Origin: Tersicoccus mangrovi
GTDB lineage: Bacteria; Actinomycetota; Actinomycetes; Actinomycetales; Micrococcaceae
Length of the DNA stretch: 64,000 bases
NCBI RefSeq assembly: GCF_036881825.1
Contig: NZ_JBAJMW010000002.1
Span: forward strand, 439,408 to 503,407
Reading direction: 5' to 3'
Part shown: positions 43,175-51,852 of the stretch, piece by piece
How positions within the stretch are numbered: position 1 is the stretch's first letter
Layout: each line of letters opens with the position of its first letter
Program-made: the position numbers and the translations under genes
The notes under the pieces: generated by a model
Told to the model about the DNA's origin: nothing
Database searches by the model: none
Seen by the model: the letters and a program-made list of their open reading frames with translations, nothing else

Positions 43175-44211
43175 CGGGCGGCACCGGGGGCAGAGCGGCA
43201 GACGGGGCCGGGGGCGAGCCGGCGGTTCCGGCCGTCCACCTCGTCATCGTCACGTTCAACCGGTCGGCGTACCTGCGCGGCCTGCTCGACAGCGTTCTCG
43301 CCCTCGACCCGGCCCCGGCCGGGGTCACCGTGGTGGACAACGCGAGCACGGACGACACGCCGGAGGTGACCGCCGCGTTCGCGGCCGCGGCGCCGTTCCC
43401 CGTCCGGGTCGAGCGGCTCCCGGTCAACAGCGGCGGCTCCGGCGGCTTCCGGGCCGGTGTGCGCGCGGTGCTCGAGGCCACCGCGACGGAGGACGCGGCG
43501 TGGCTGTGGCTCATGGACGACGACGTCGTCGCCGTGCCGGACGCCCTCGCTGCGATCGGGCCGTTCCTCGCCGACGCCGGAGCGGTGCACGGGCGCCGCT
43601 GGGACGAGAACGGCCGGCCCTTCTTCTGGCAGAACCGGTTCAACACCTGGCTCGGCATCCCGCTGCCCGTGCCGGGCGACGTCTTCCGCTCCGGGCCCGT
43701 GACGCGCACCGACGTCGGCTGTTTCGAGGGCATGTTCCTCGACCGGCACACCGCCGAGCGGATGGGGCCGCCGGACGCCCGCTTCTTCCTGACCTGGGAC
43801 GACGCGATGTACGGCTGGCTGATCTCCCGGACCGAGCCGGTCACGTACGTCGACCGGTACGTGCTGCGCAAGGTGCGCCCCCAGCGCCACGTCGACCTCG
43901 GCGTCCGGCACCTGAACGACTCCTCCGACCTGAGCCGCTACCACGTGATGCGCAACCGGGGCCACGTCGCCCACTACCTGCAGGTCGAGCACGCCTGGTC
44001 CCGTCCCGGGTTCGCGGTGGGCACCGCGCTGACCGCGGCGAAGGAACTGGTCCGGCTGCTGCTCGTCGAGCGCCGAGTGGGGGGCGTCGTGCCGCTGTGG
44101 CGGGGCTGGCGGGACAGCCGCACCATCCTGCGCGACCGCACCTGGTTGCCGGAGATGGGCGCGGCCGCCGCCGGAACGCCGGAGACCGGCACGCCGGAGG
44201 GAGACGCGTGA
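43171..44211 (+). CDS. GT2 glycosyltransferase 2 of the glycan island
   Basis: 346 residues. HLVIVTFNRSAYLRGLLDS opens the GT-A domain at residue 23, VVDNASTDDT follows, and the DXD site is WLWLMDDDVV (Asp116-118). WDDAMYGWLISR carries the likely catalytic Asp, and YHVMRNRGHVAHY matches the galactofuranosyl/rhamnosyl group. It is similar in layout to its upstream neighbour, as in a duplicated pair. The GTG start overlaps the preceding stop by 4 nt. Confidence 0.85.
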   Translation: MTGGTGGRAADGAGGEPAVPAVHLVIVTFNRSAYLRGLLDSVLALDPAPAGVTVVDNASTDDTPEVTAAFAAAAPFPVRVERLPVNSGGSGGFRAGVRAVLEATATEDAAWLWLMDDDVVAVPDALAAIGPFLADAGAVHGRRWDENGRPFFWQNRFNTWLGIPLPVPGDVFRSGPVTRTDVGCFEGMFLDRHTAERMGPPDARFFLTWDDAMYGWLISRTEPVTYVDRYVLRKVRPQRHVDLGVRHLNDSSDLSRYHVMRNRGHVAHYLQVEHAWSRPGFAVGTALTAAKELVRLLLVERRVGGVVPLWRGWRDSRTILRDRTWLPEMGAAAAGTPETGTPEGDA

Positions 44212-45179
44212 GGGTTGCCGTCCTCGGCGGCCGTGGCTTCATCGGCCAGGCCCTCGTCGAACGCCTCACCCGCTCGTCCGTGCCCGTGGTGACCGTCGTC
44301 GCCCCGCGCCTGCGCTCGCACGCGGCCGACGTCGACGAGGTCCTCACCGACGCGCGCGCCGAGGTGGAGGTGATCGCCCATCTGACCGAGCTGTTCCGCG
44401 GCACCGACGTCGTCATCAACGCGGCCGGCATGGCGTCGCCCGACGGCGGCGCCCGCGACCGGATGACCGGGGCGAACGCGGTGCTGCCCGTCGTGGCGGC
44501 CCTCGCCGCGCAGCGCGCCGGCGTCACGCGGTTCGTGCATCTGTCCTCGGCCGCGGTGCAGGGCGACCGCCCGCGCCTGGACGAGTCGGACGACCTCGCG
44601 CCCTTCTCCGCCTACTCGCGGTCCAAGGCGCTGGCGGAGCGGTCGCTGCGGTTGCTGGACGGACGACCGGATGAGCGCCTCGACGCGCAGTCCGACGCTC
44701 CCACACAGATCGTGATCGTGCGCGCCACGTCGGTCCAGGGGCCGGGGCGGCACACGACCGCGGCGCTGGCCCGGATCGCGCGCTCCCCCCTTGCGTCCGT
44801 CGCATCGGGATCGCCGCGGAGCACGCCAGTGGTCTCCGTGCGCCACCTCGTCGGCTTCGTGCTCACCGTGGCCGGCTGGTCCGGGGAGCTGCCGCCCGTC
44901 GTCCTGCAGCCCGGCGAGGGACTGCGCACCGACGAGGTGCTGCGCCTGGCCGGTGGCCGGGACCCGCTGACGGTGCCGGCGGCGCTGTGCCGGGCGGCCG
45001 TGCGCGCGGGCTATCTCGCCTCACGCGTGGCCGGTGACCGCCTGCGCGGAGCCGTGCGCCGCGTCGAACTCATGTGGTTCGGCCAGGAGGACGACCCGGC
45101 ATGGGCGCGCGAGAACGGGGTGACCGTGCACGGCGACGTGCGCGACGTCCTCGAGCGGGCCGGCCGGCGTCAGCGCTGA
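44208..45179 (+). CDS. NAD-dependent epimerase/dehydratase family protein
   Basis: 323 residues. The Rossmann motif is VAVLGGRGFIGQALVE (residues 3-18). VVINAAGMASPD, HLSSAAVQGD and a YSRSKALAE (Tyr-x-x-x-Lys) catalytic pair follow. The product sugar or lipid cannot be read. It is the third gene of the glycan operon, coupled by GTGA. Its 3' end overlaps the oppositely oriented DUF389 gene by 10 bp. Confidence 0.83.
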   Translation: MRVAVLGGRGFIGQALVERLTRSSVPVVTVVAPRLRSHAADVDEVLTDARAEVEVIAHLTELFRGTDVVINAAGMASPDGGARDRMTGANAVLPVVAALAAQRAGVTRFVHLSSAAVQGDRPRLDESDDLAPFSAYSRSKALAERSLRLLDGRPDERLDAQSDAPTQIVIVRATSVQGPGRHTTAALARIARSPLASVASGSPRSTPVVSVRHLVGFVLTVAGWSGELPPVVLQPGEGLRTDEVLRLAGGRDPLTVPAALCRAAVRAGYLASRVAGDRLRGAVRRVELMWFGQEDDPAWARENGVTVHGDVRDVLERAGRRQR

Positions 45180-46138
45180 GGACCCCGCACCCGGGCGGTG
45201 GCACGCCGGCCGGGCGAGCGGGTGCCGAGGAGCCGCCCGAGCAGGAGCTGGACCCCGAGAGTAGCGGTGCCCGCCAGGAGCAGTCCGACGACGTTGACGA
45301 GGAGCTGGACCGCGCCGCCCCGGGCTTCGTCCCAGGCGCCGACGGCGAGGGTGAGACCGATGGCCCCGACGGCGGGCACCGTGGTGATCGAGATGAACAC
45401 GCCGACCAGCGCCGACGGCTTGGACGACGTGAGGGACAGCATCCCCGCGGCGCCGGCGAGGACCGCGATGACGAAGGACCAGGTGTCCGGGGACACGATG
45501 AACTGGGTCTGCGGGCCGGTCGTCGCCTGCGCGTACGAGAACAGCCCGGCGGCGTGGGCGAGGGCCCAGACGGCCCATGCGACGGCGATGCACCCGGCGA
45601 AGCCGCCCAGCAGTGTCGCCAGCGCCGTCGTGGCGACCGCGCGTCGTCGGCGGACCACCGCGTAGCAGATCGCCGCGACGGGGGCGAACTCGGGTCCGAC
45701 GACCATCGCGCCGATGATCAGGATCGGCTGGTCCAGCAGCCGGCCGATCCCGGCGATGAGCGTCGCCAGGAGCAGGAACACGAAGAAGTTCACCGACGGG
45801 CGGGCGTCCTCGCGGGACCGATCGGCCACCTGCGCCCACACCACTCCGTCGGCGGGGTGGCCGGGGGCGGCGCGTTCGGCGGCGTCGGCGGCGTCGGAGA
45901 TGACCGTGAGAGGCTCGATCACGGTGATGGCCCCACGCTCCGGGACGCCGGCCGCACGCAGCATGCCCACGACCCTGTCCGCGTTCTCGCGCGCCATGGC
46001 GAACAGCAGCACGTCCCCCCGGCCGTCCAGGGAGGTACCGGGTAGGACCGTCACGTCGCACACGGTCTCGTCGACGACCAGTCGATCGTGGACGACTCGA
46101 GCGATGTCGGTGGGGGCGGACACCCGGACGGAGAGCAT
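45170..46138 (-). CDS. DUF389 membrane protein
   Basis: 322 residues. A soluble N-terminal region (about 110 residues, ACT-like with VTVLPGTSLDGRGDVLLFAM) is followed by six or so helices. The family block is LDQPILIIGAMVVGPEFAPVAAICYAVV, split as LDQPILIIGAMVVGPEF and AAICYAVV. DUF389 proteins are of unknown function. The ATG at 46138 has GGGAGAG about 9 nt upstream; an ATG 18 nt earlier is in frame. Confidence 0.8.
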   Translation of the reverse strand: MLSVRVSAPTDIARVVHDRLVVDETVCDVTVLPGTSLDGRGDVLLFAMARENADRVVGMLRAAGVPERGAITVIEPLTVISDAADAAERAAPGHPADGVVWAQVADRSREDARPSVNFFVFLLLATLIAGIGRLLDQPILIIGAMVVGPEFAPVAAICYAVVRRRRAVATTALATLLGGFAGCIAVAWAVWALAHAAGLFSYAQATTGPQTQFIVSPDTWSFVIAVLAGAAGMLSLTSSKPSALVGVFISITTVPAVGAIGLTLAVGAWDEARGGAVQLLVNVVGLLLAGTATLGVQLLLGRLLGTRSPGRRATARVRGPQR

Positions 46139-46196
46139 GGCGTCAGTCTCTCCCATGAACGCGGCCAGGGTTGCGGCCGGCCGGCGTGGCGCGGGG

Positions 46197-46856
46197 TCAG
46201 GCCTCGGTGTCCGTCCCGTTCGTGAGGTCGGGGACGACCTCCCGCAACCGGTCCACGCCGAGCGCGCCGACGCGCACGACGACGAAGGGCTCGGCGGTGC
46301 AGTCGACGATGGTCGAGGGGACGTTGTCGCCTCGGGAGCCGCCGTCGAGGTACAGGCCCACGGCGTCGCCGAGCTGGTCCCGCGCCTCGACTGCCGTCGA
46401 GGCGGCGGGGTGGCCGGTGCGGTTCGCGGAGGAGACGGCGAGCGGGCCGGTGAGCCCGAGCAGGTCGAGCGCGATCGGGTCGTCGGGCATGCGCAGGGCA
46501 ACGGTCCCGTGGGTCTCCCCCAGGTCCCAGGTCAGCGACGGCTGCGCGCGCAGGATGAGCGTGAGCGGGCCGGGCCAGAAGGCGGCGGCCAGATCGCGGG
46601 CGCCCTGGGGCACCTCGGCGGCCAGCCCGTCGAGGACCTCGGGGCGGGCGACGAGGACCGGCGGCGGCATGGTCCGCCCGCGCCCCTTGGCGGCGAGCAG
46701 CGTCGCCACCGCCCGCGGCGAGAACGCGTCCGCCCCGATGCCGTAGACGGTGTCGGTGGGCAGCACGATGCACTCCTGCGCGGTGATCGCCTCGTGCGCC
46801 CGGGCCAGGCCCTCGGCCCGGCCGGCGTCGTCGGTGCAGTCGATGATCTCGCTCAT
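46197..46856 (-). CDS. tsaC: L-threonylcarbamoyladenylate synthase
   Basis: 219 residues, YrdC fold: CIVLPTDTVYGIGADAFS, KGRGRTMPPPVLV, FWPGPLTLIL and AVSSANRTGHPAAST. It makes threonylcarbamoyl-AMP for t6A modification of tRNAs reading ANN codons. It overlaps prmC by 4 nt (ATGA). The prfA-prmC-tsaC order matches Rv1299-Rv1301. Confidence 0.93.
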   Translation of the reverse strand: MSEIIDCTDDAGRAEGLARAHEAITAQECIVLPTDTVYGIGADAFSPRAVATLLAAKGRGRTMPPPVLVARPEVLDGLAAEVPQGARDLAAAFWPGPLTLILRAQPSLTWDLGETHGTVALRMPDDPIALDLLGLTGPLAVSSANRTGHPAASTAVEARDQLGDAVGLYLDGGSRGDNVPSTIVDCTAEPFVVVRVGALGVDRLREVVPDLTNGTDTEA

Positions 46857-47878
46857 GCGCGAGGGTCTCCGTTCTCGTGCGGGTGGTGGCCGGTGGCGTC
46901 CGTTCCGCGGGGATCCGCTGCAGGAGGATCCGCGGTGCCGGCGGTGGGGACGACGCCGGACGTCGCGCGGCGGCGTCCGGTCAGGTCGGGATGAGCTCGA
47001 ACCCCGGTGAATCCGGTGGTCGCCAGGATGCGTTCGACGGCCGCGCCCTGCTGCTCGGCGTGCTCCATGACGAGCAGGCCGCCGGGCCGCAGCGCGGCGA
47101 AGGCCGCTGCGGTGGCGGCGGCGGGGTGCTCGAGGCCTCCGCGCGCGCCCCCGTAGAGCGCCTCGGGCGGGTCGTGCTCGGCGACCTCGGGGTCCACCGG
47201 CACGGCATCGGGCGGCACGTAGGGCGGGTTGGTGATGACGACGTCGAAGGTGCCCTCCCGGCCGGCCAGCGCGGTGCGGAAGTCGCCGCTCACCAGCTCC
47301 ACCCCGGTCCCGGCGAGGTTGCGGGCCGCCCACGCGAGGGCGAGCTCGCTGCGCTCGACGGCGACGACCCGGGCGCCCGGCACCTCGGCGGCGACGGCCG
47401 CGGCGATCGCGCCGGAACCGGTGCCCAGGTCGGCGACCCGCGGAGCGTCCAGGCCTGCGGCGCGCAGCCAGTCCAGGGCCACCTGGACGACGGACTCCGT
47501 CTCGGGCCGTGGGATGAACACGCCCGGGCCGACGGCGAGGTCGACGGTGCGGAACGAGGCGGTGCCGGTCAGGTGCTGCAGCGGGATGCGGCGGGCCCGT
47601 TCAGCCACCAGGTCCTCCAGGCCGGCCGGGGCGTGCGCCCCGGTCAGGGCGAGCGCGCGGACCCGGCCGCGGGTCACGCCCAGCAGGTGGGCGGCGAGCA
47701 GTTCGGCGTCCACGCGCGGGCTGGGCACGCCGGCGGCCGCGAGCTCGGCCTCGGCCTGCCGCAGCGCGGCCGCCAGCTCCGGCAGCGCTGCCGTGTCACT
47801 GCCCGGTGTGCCGGTCGAGTCCGCGCCGGCCTCGGCCGTGCCGGCGGTGCCGGGGCGCGCTCCAGCGTCGCCCGTCAC
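46853..47878 (-). CDS. prmC: Release factor glutamine methyltransferase
   Basis: 341 residues. The SAM site is VADLGTGSGAIAAAVAAE and the catalytic NPPY motif is VVITNPPYVPPDA. PRPETESVVQ matches the family. It methylates the Gln of GGQ in release factors. A 30-residue N-terminal stretch and a 45-residue disordered tail are extra. GTG start, overlapping the prfA stop by 4 nt. Confidence 0.94.
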   Translation of the reverse strand: MTGDAGARPGTAGTAEAGADSTGTPGSDTAALPELAAALRQAEAELAAAGVPSPRVDAELLAAHLLGVTRGRVRALALTGAHAPAGLEDLVAERARRIPLQHLTGTASFRTVDLAVGPGVFIPRPETESVVQVALDWLRAAGLDAPRVADLGTGSGAIAAAVAAEVPGARVVAVERSELALAWAARNLAGTGVELVSGDFRTALAGREGTFDVVITNPPYVPPDAVPVDPEVAEHDPPEALYGGARGGLEHPAAATAAAFAALRPGGLLVMEHAEQQGAAVERILATTGFTGVRAHPDLTGRRRATSGVVPTAGTADPPAADPRGTDATGHHPHENGDPRA

Positions 47879-48957
47879 GCCACGTCCTCCCCCAGCGCGG
47901 CGAGGCGGGCGGCCTCGTCGGCATCGATGCAGGACTGGACCACCGGCCCCAGGTCACCGTCCATCACGGCGTCCAGGTTGTAGGCCTTGTAGCCGGTACG
48001 GTGGTCGGCGATCCGGTTCTCCGGGAAGTTGTAGGTGCGGATCCGCTCGGAGCGGTCCATGGTGCGGATCTGCGAGCGGCGCGCCGCGGAGTTGGCCTCG
48101 TCGATCTGCTCCTGCTGGTGCGCGAGCAGCCGGGCGCGGAGCACACGCATCGCGGCCTCGCGGTTCTGCAGCTGGGACTTCTCGTTCTGCATGGAGACGA
48201 CGATGCCGGTCGGCAGGTGGGTGATCCGCACCGCCGAGTCGGTCGTGTTGACGGACTGGCCGCCGGGACCGGACGACCGGTAGACGTCGATCTTCAGGTC
48301 GTTCGCCCCGATCTCGATCTCCTCCGGCTCGTCCACCTCGGGCAGGGCGAGCACGCCCGCCGCCGAGGTGTGGATCCGGCCCTGCGACTCGGTCACGGGC
48401 ACCCGCTGGACGCGGTGCACCCCGCCCTCGTACTTCAGGTGCGCCCAGACGCCCTCGGCCGGATCGCTCGCCGAGCCCTTGATCGCCACGGAGACGTCCT
48501 TGTACCCGCCCAGGTCCGAGCCGGTCTCGGCGATGATCTCGGTCTTCCAGCCGCGGCCCTCCGCGTACCGGGTGTACATGCGCAGCAGGTCGCCGGCGAA
48601 CAGGGCGGACTCCTCGCCGCCCTCACCCGCCTTGATCTCGAGGATGACGTTGCGCCCGTCGTCGGGATCCCGCGGGATCAGCAGCCGACGCAACCGCTCC
48701 GTGGCGGCGTCCAGGTCGGTCTCGAGCCCGGGCACCTCGGCGGCCAGTTCGGGGTCCTCCGCGGCCAGCTCCCGCGCGGCCTCGAGGTCGCCGGAGAGAC
48801 TCTCCCAGCGCCGGTAGGCCTCGACGATGCCGTTGAGCTGGGCGTACCGGCGGCCGAGCTGGCGCGCGCGCCGCGGATCGGCGTGCACCGCCGGGTCCGC
48901 CAGCGAGGTCTGCAGTTCCGTGTGCTCGGTGAGCAACCCCTGCACCGACTCGAACAT
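47875..48957 (-). CDS. prfA: Peptide chain release factor 1
   Basis: 360 residues. SSGPGGQSVNTTDSAVR contains the GGQ loop, and HRVQRVPVTESQGRIH contains the PxT-type codon recognition motif of RF1 (PVT here, PAT in E. coli). It reads UAA and UAG stops. The ATG is preceded by GGAGACC. No rpmE gene lies between it and rho. Confidence 0.96.
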   Translation of the reverse strand: MFESVQGLLTEHTELQTSLADPAVHADPRRARQLGRRYAQLNGIVEAYRRWESLSGDLEAARELAAEDPELAAEVPGLETDLDAATERLRRLLIPRDPDDGRNVILEIKAGEGGEESALFAGDLLRMYTRYAEGRGWKTEIIAETGSDLGGYKDVSVAIKGSASDPAEGVWAHLKYEGGVHRVQRVPVTESQGRIHTSAAGVLALPEVDEPEEIEIGANDLKIDVYRSSGPGGQSVNTTDSAVRITHLPTGIVVSMQNEKSQLQNREAAMRVLRARLLAHQQEQIDEANSAARRSQIRTMDRSERIRTYNFPENRIADHRTGYKAYNLDAVMDGDLGPVVQSCIDADEAARLAALGEDVA

Positions 48958-48975
48958 GGTCTCCTCTTCTCTCCC

Positions 48976-48994
48976 GCCGTCCGGACCGGACGGC
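48976..48994 (-). promoter_or_regulatory. Hairpin just upstream of prfA
   Basis: GCCGTCCG pairs with CGGACGGC over 8 bp around a 3-nt loop, about 19 nt upstream of the prfA ATG, next to its ribosome binding site. It could act as the end of the rho transcript or as a translational brake. Confidence 0.45.
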
Positions 48995-49135
48995 TCCCGC
49001 ATCGACGACTTCTGCCCTCAGGCCCGCCGCAGCGGTGACGCCTGGACCGACGACGCCGCCCCGCCCGCACGGACCGGTCGCCTCCCCGGATCGGGGTGGG
49101 ACCGGACCGCGCGATGCGGGGCGGCGGTGACGGAG

Positions 49136-51337
49136 CTACTTGTCGTCGGGCTTGCTCGCGAGGGTCGTGCGACCCACCGTCATGAGGAACTCCGCGTTGG
49201 TCTGCGTCTCCCGGATCTTGCCGGTGAGCAGCTCCAGGGCCTGCTGCTGCTCGAGGCCGGAGAGGACCCGGCGCAGCTTCCACATGATCCTGACCTCCTC
49301 GGGCGAGAGCAGGTTCTCCTCGCGCCGGGTGCCGGAGGCGTTGACGTCGACGGCCGGGAAGATGCGCTTGTCCGCGAGGTTGCGGGACAGGCGCAGCTCC
49401 ATGTTGCCGGTGCCCTTGAACTCCTCGAAGATGACCTCGTCCATCTTCGAGCCGGTCTCGACCAGCGCGGTGGCGAGGATCGTCAGCGAGCCGCCGTTCT
49501 CGATGTTGCGCGCCGCACCGAAGAACCGCTTGGGCGGGTACAGGGCCGCCGCGTCGACACCACCGGAGAGGATGCGTCCGGAGGACGGGGCCGCGTTGTT
49601 GTACGCGCGGCCGAGCCGGGTCATCGAGTCGAGCAGGACGACGACGTCCATGCCCATCTCCACGAGGCGCTTGGCCCGCTCGATGGCGAGCTCGGCGACC
49701 GTGGTGTGGTCGTCGGCCGGGCGGTCGAACGTCGAGGCGATGACCTCGCCGCGGACCGACCGCTGCATGTCGGTGACCTCCTCCGGACGCTCGTCCACCA
49801 GCACCATCATCAGGTGCACCTCGGGGTTGTTGGTGGTGATCGCGTTGGCGATGGCCTGCAGGATCATCGTCTTGCCGGCCTTCGGCGGCGAGACGATGAG
49901 GCCACGCTGGCCCTTGCCGATCGGGGCGACGAGGTCGATGACGCGGGGACCGATGCGCTTGGGGTCGGTCTCGAGGCGCAGCCGCTCGGACGGGTACAGC
50001 GGGACGAGCTTGGTGAACTCGACCCGGTCCTTGTTGTCCTCGGGGTTCTTGCCGTTGACGCTGGTCAGACGCACCAGGGCGTTGAACTTCTGGCGGTTGC
50101 CGCCCTGGTTGTTGTTATTGTTCTCGCCGTCCCGCGGGGCGCGGATGGCGCCGACGACGGCGTCGCCCTTGCGCAGGTGGTACTTCTTCACCTGGTTGAG
50201 CGAGACGTAGACGTCGTTCTGGCCGGGCAGGTAGCCGGACGTGCGGACGAACGCGTAGTTGTCGAGCACGTCGAGGATGCCGGCGACGGGCAGCAGCACG
50301 TCGTCATCGGTCACCTCGGTGTCGTCCACCTCGGGGCCGGCGTTGCGGCGACGGCGGTCGCTGCGGTCGCGGAACCGGTCGTTGCGGTCGTCCCGGTTGT
50401 TCCGGTCGTTGCGGTTGCGGTTGCGCCGGTTCCGGCCGCCGCGCGAGTCGTCGTCGTTCCGGTTGTCGCTGCGGTTGTCGTTGCGACCCTCGCTGCGGTT
50501 CTCGTTCCGGTTCTCGTTCTCCTCGCGGTCCCGGTTGCGGTTCCGCTCACGGCGGGACTGACGGCTCTCCTGGCGGGAGCCGTTCTCGTCACCGGACTGC
50601 TGGTTCTGGTTCTCGTTGCGCTGGTTGTCGTTGCGCGAGCCGGACTGCTGATTCTGATTGTCCTGGCCGTTCGCGTCGCGCTTCTCGTCGCGGTTGCGGT
50701 TCCGGTTGCGCTGCCGGCGGCCCTCGTGCTCGCCGGACTGCTCGCCCTCGCCGCCCTGCCCGGAGGCCACGGCCTGCTCGGGCTGCGCGGTCGGCGTGGC
50801 GGACGCGTCGGACTCGGTCGCAGCGGCGGCCTCGACGACGCCCGTGCTGCTCGCCCGGCGGCTGCGGCCGCGGCCGCTGCGCTCGGGCGCAGTCGTCTGC
50901 TCGGCGCTCTCCGGAGCGCCGTTCTGGGCGCCGTTGGCGCTGCCGTTCTGGGCCGCACCGTTCTGCTCTGTGCCGTTCTGGCTGCGGGACTCGCTCGGCC
51001 GGTCCGCGACGGAGGAGCCGCGCTGGTGGGCGCTGATGGCGGTCACGAGATCGCTCTTGCGCATCCGGGAGCCGCCGCTGATGCCGAGCTGGCCGGCGAG
51101 GGCCTGCAGCTGGGCCAGCTTGAGGCCGGCGAGCCCGTTGGCGCGCGGGCCCTCCGACGCGGTGTCCGCGCCGGTCGTGGTCGTGGTCGACTCCGCCGGC
51201 TCCGGCGTCGTCGGGCGGCTCGCGGTGCGCGTGCCGGCGTCGCTCGCGACGCCCTGGTCAGCCGACGCGGCCGGGACACTGTCCACGGCGACGCGGTCGT
51301 TCTCCGTACCTGGCAACAGGTCGGTGGTGTTGGTCAC
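49136..51337 (-). CDS. rho: Transcription termination factor Rho with long Asn/Arg-rich insertion
   Basis: 733 residues against 419 in E. coli. A SAP-like Rho N-domain lies at 69-104. A low-complexity region runs from 115 to 335, dominated by Asn, Arg, Asp, Gln and Ser (NQNQQSGSRNDNQRNENQNQ). An OB fold follows (RTSGYLPGQNDVYVSLNQV) with an internal NNNNN. Walker A is SPPKAGKT at 483-490, Walker B VVVLLDSMTR, and the Q/R loops follow. Such insertions are known in Micrococcus-type Rho, where they allow termination on GC-rich RNA. GTG start with GAAGGA upstream. Confidence 0.97.
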   Translation of the reverse strand: MTNTTDLLPGTENDRVAVDSVPAASADQGVASDAGTRTASRPTTPEPAESTTTTTGADTASEGPRANGLAGLKLAQLQALAGQLGISGGSRMRKSDLVTAISAHQRGSSVADRPSESRSQNGTEQNGAAQNGSANGAQNGAPESAEQTTAPERSGRGRSRRASSTGVVEAAAATESDASATPTAQPEQAVASGQGGEGEQSGEHEGRRQRNRNRNRDEKRDANGQDNQNQQSGSRNDNQRNENQNQQSGDENGSRQESRQSRRERNRNRDREENENRNENRSEGRNDNRSDNRNDDDSRGGRNRRNRNRNDRNNRDDRNDRFRDRSDRRRRNAGPEVDDTEVTDDDVLLPVAGILDVLDNYAFVRTSGYLPGQNDVYVSLNQVKKYHLRKGDAVVGAIRAPRDGENNNNNQGGNRQKFNALVRLTSVNGKNPEDNKDRVEFTKLVPLYPSERLRLETDPKRIGPRVIDLVAPIGKGQRGLIVSPPKAGKTMILQAIANAITTNNPEVHLMMVLVDERPEEVTDMQRSVRGEVIASTFDRPADDHTTVAELAIERAKRLVEMGMDVVVLLDSMTRLGRAYNNAAPSSGRILSGGVDAAALYPPKRFFGAARNIENGGSLTILATALVETGSKMDEVIFEEFKGTGNMELRLSRNLADKRIFPAVDVNASGTRREENLLSPEEVRIMWKLRRVLSGLEQQQALELLTGKIRETQTNAEFLMTVGRTTLASKPDDK

Positions 51338-51687
51338 GAAGGATCCTTCCCCCTCGATATCCGGTCGTCACTGGACGACGACCGTCGGGTAGTGGCTGAG
51401 CCGACCGCCACGCGACCGGCTCCACGCGCCCCCGCGCTGATCGGTCCGCAGGAGCGGACCGTGTACTCAGGGTCGGGGCGGTGTGGGTGTCTTCTCATCA
51501 GCGCCGGCGGATGCCCGGACCGGGTTTGATCCGCGCACGGAGCGGGGGAGCTCCGCGGGCGGCAGGAAGGAGAAGAACTGCACCTGGTGCGGCGGCGTGG
51601 GCGAACCGGTGCGGAGCGGCCGCTGTACCGGCCGGACCGCGCGAGGCTTCGCCCTGCTGGGCGCACAAGCCGTGTGGCGACACCGGA

Positions 51688-51693
51688 AACATA
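51688..51693 (-). promoter_or_regulatory. Predicted -10 box of rho with a long leader
   Basis: TATGTT on the minus strand, in a locally AT-rich spot. Transcription from here would give a leader of about 345 nt before the rho GTG. The 51338-51852 stretch (515 bp) holds no supported gene. It contains this box and a 7-bp hairpin at 51804-51820 (GACCCGG GAT CCGGGTC) that may end the thrB operon. Confidence 0.4.
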
Positions 51694-51852
51694 ACACCTG
51701 ACCCGGCGCATTCGCGGGACGTCTGCCGTGGTTGCGCTGCATCGCGTGGTGGATGCGGAGATGGCACGGCGTTCGGGGCTCACGAAGCACTGCTGGACAG
51801 GACGACCCGGGATCCGGGTCTCCGACGGTCAGGCGCCCGTTACCAGGTCACC

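Noticed and set aside
48827..51529. A 900-codon open frame on the plus strand opposite rho and prfA
   Set aside because: It is the antisense of well-identified rho. Its hydrophobic Val/Leu repeats come from reading Asn/Arg codons backwards.
51338..51852. Short frames in the rho leader
   Set aside because: None has a ribosome binding site together with a recognisable product. The composition looks non-coding.
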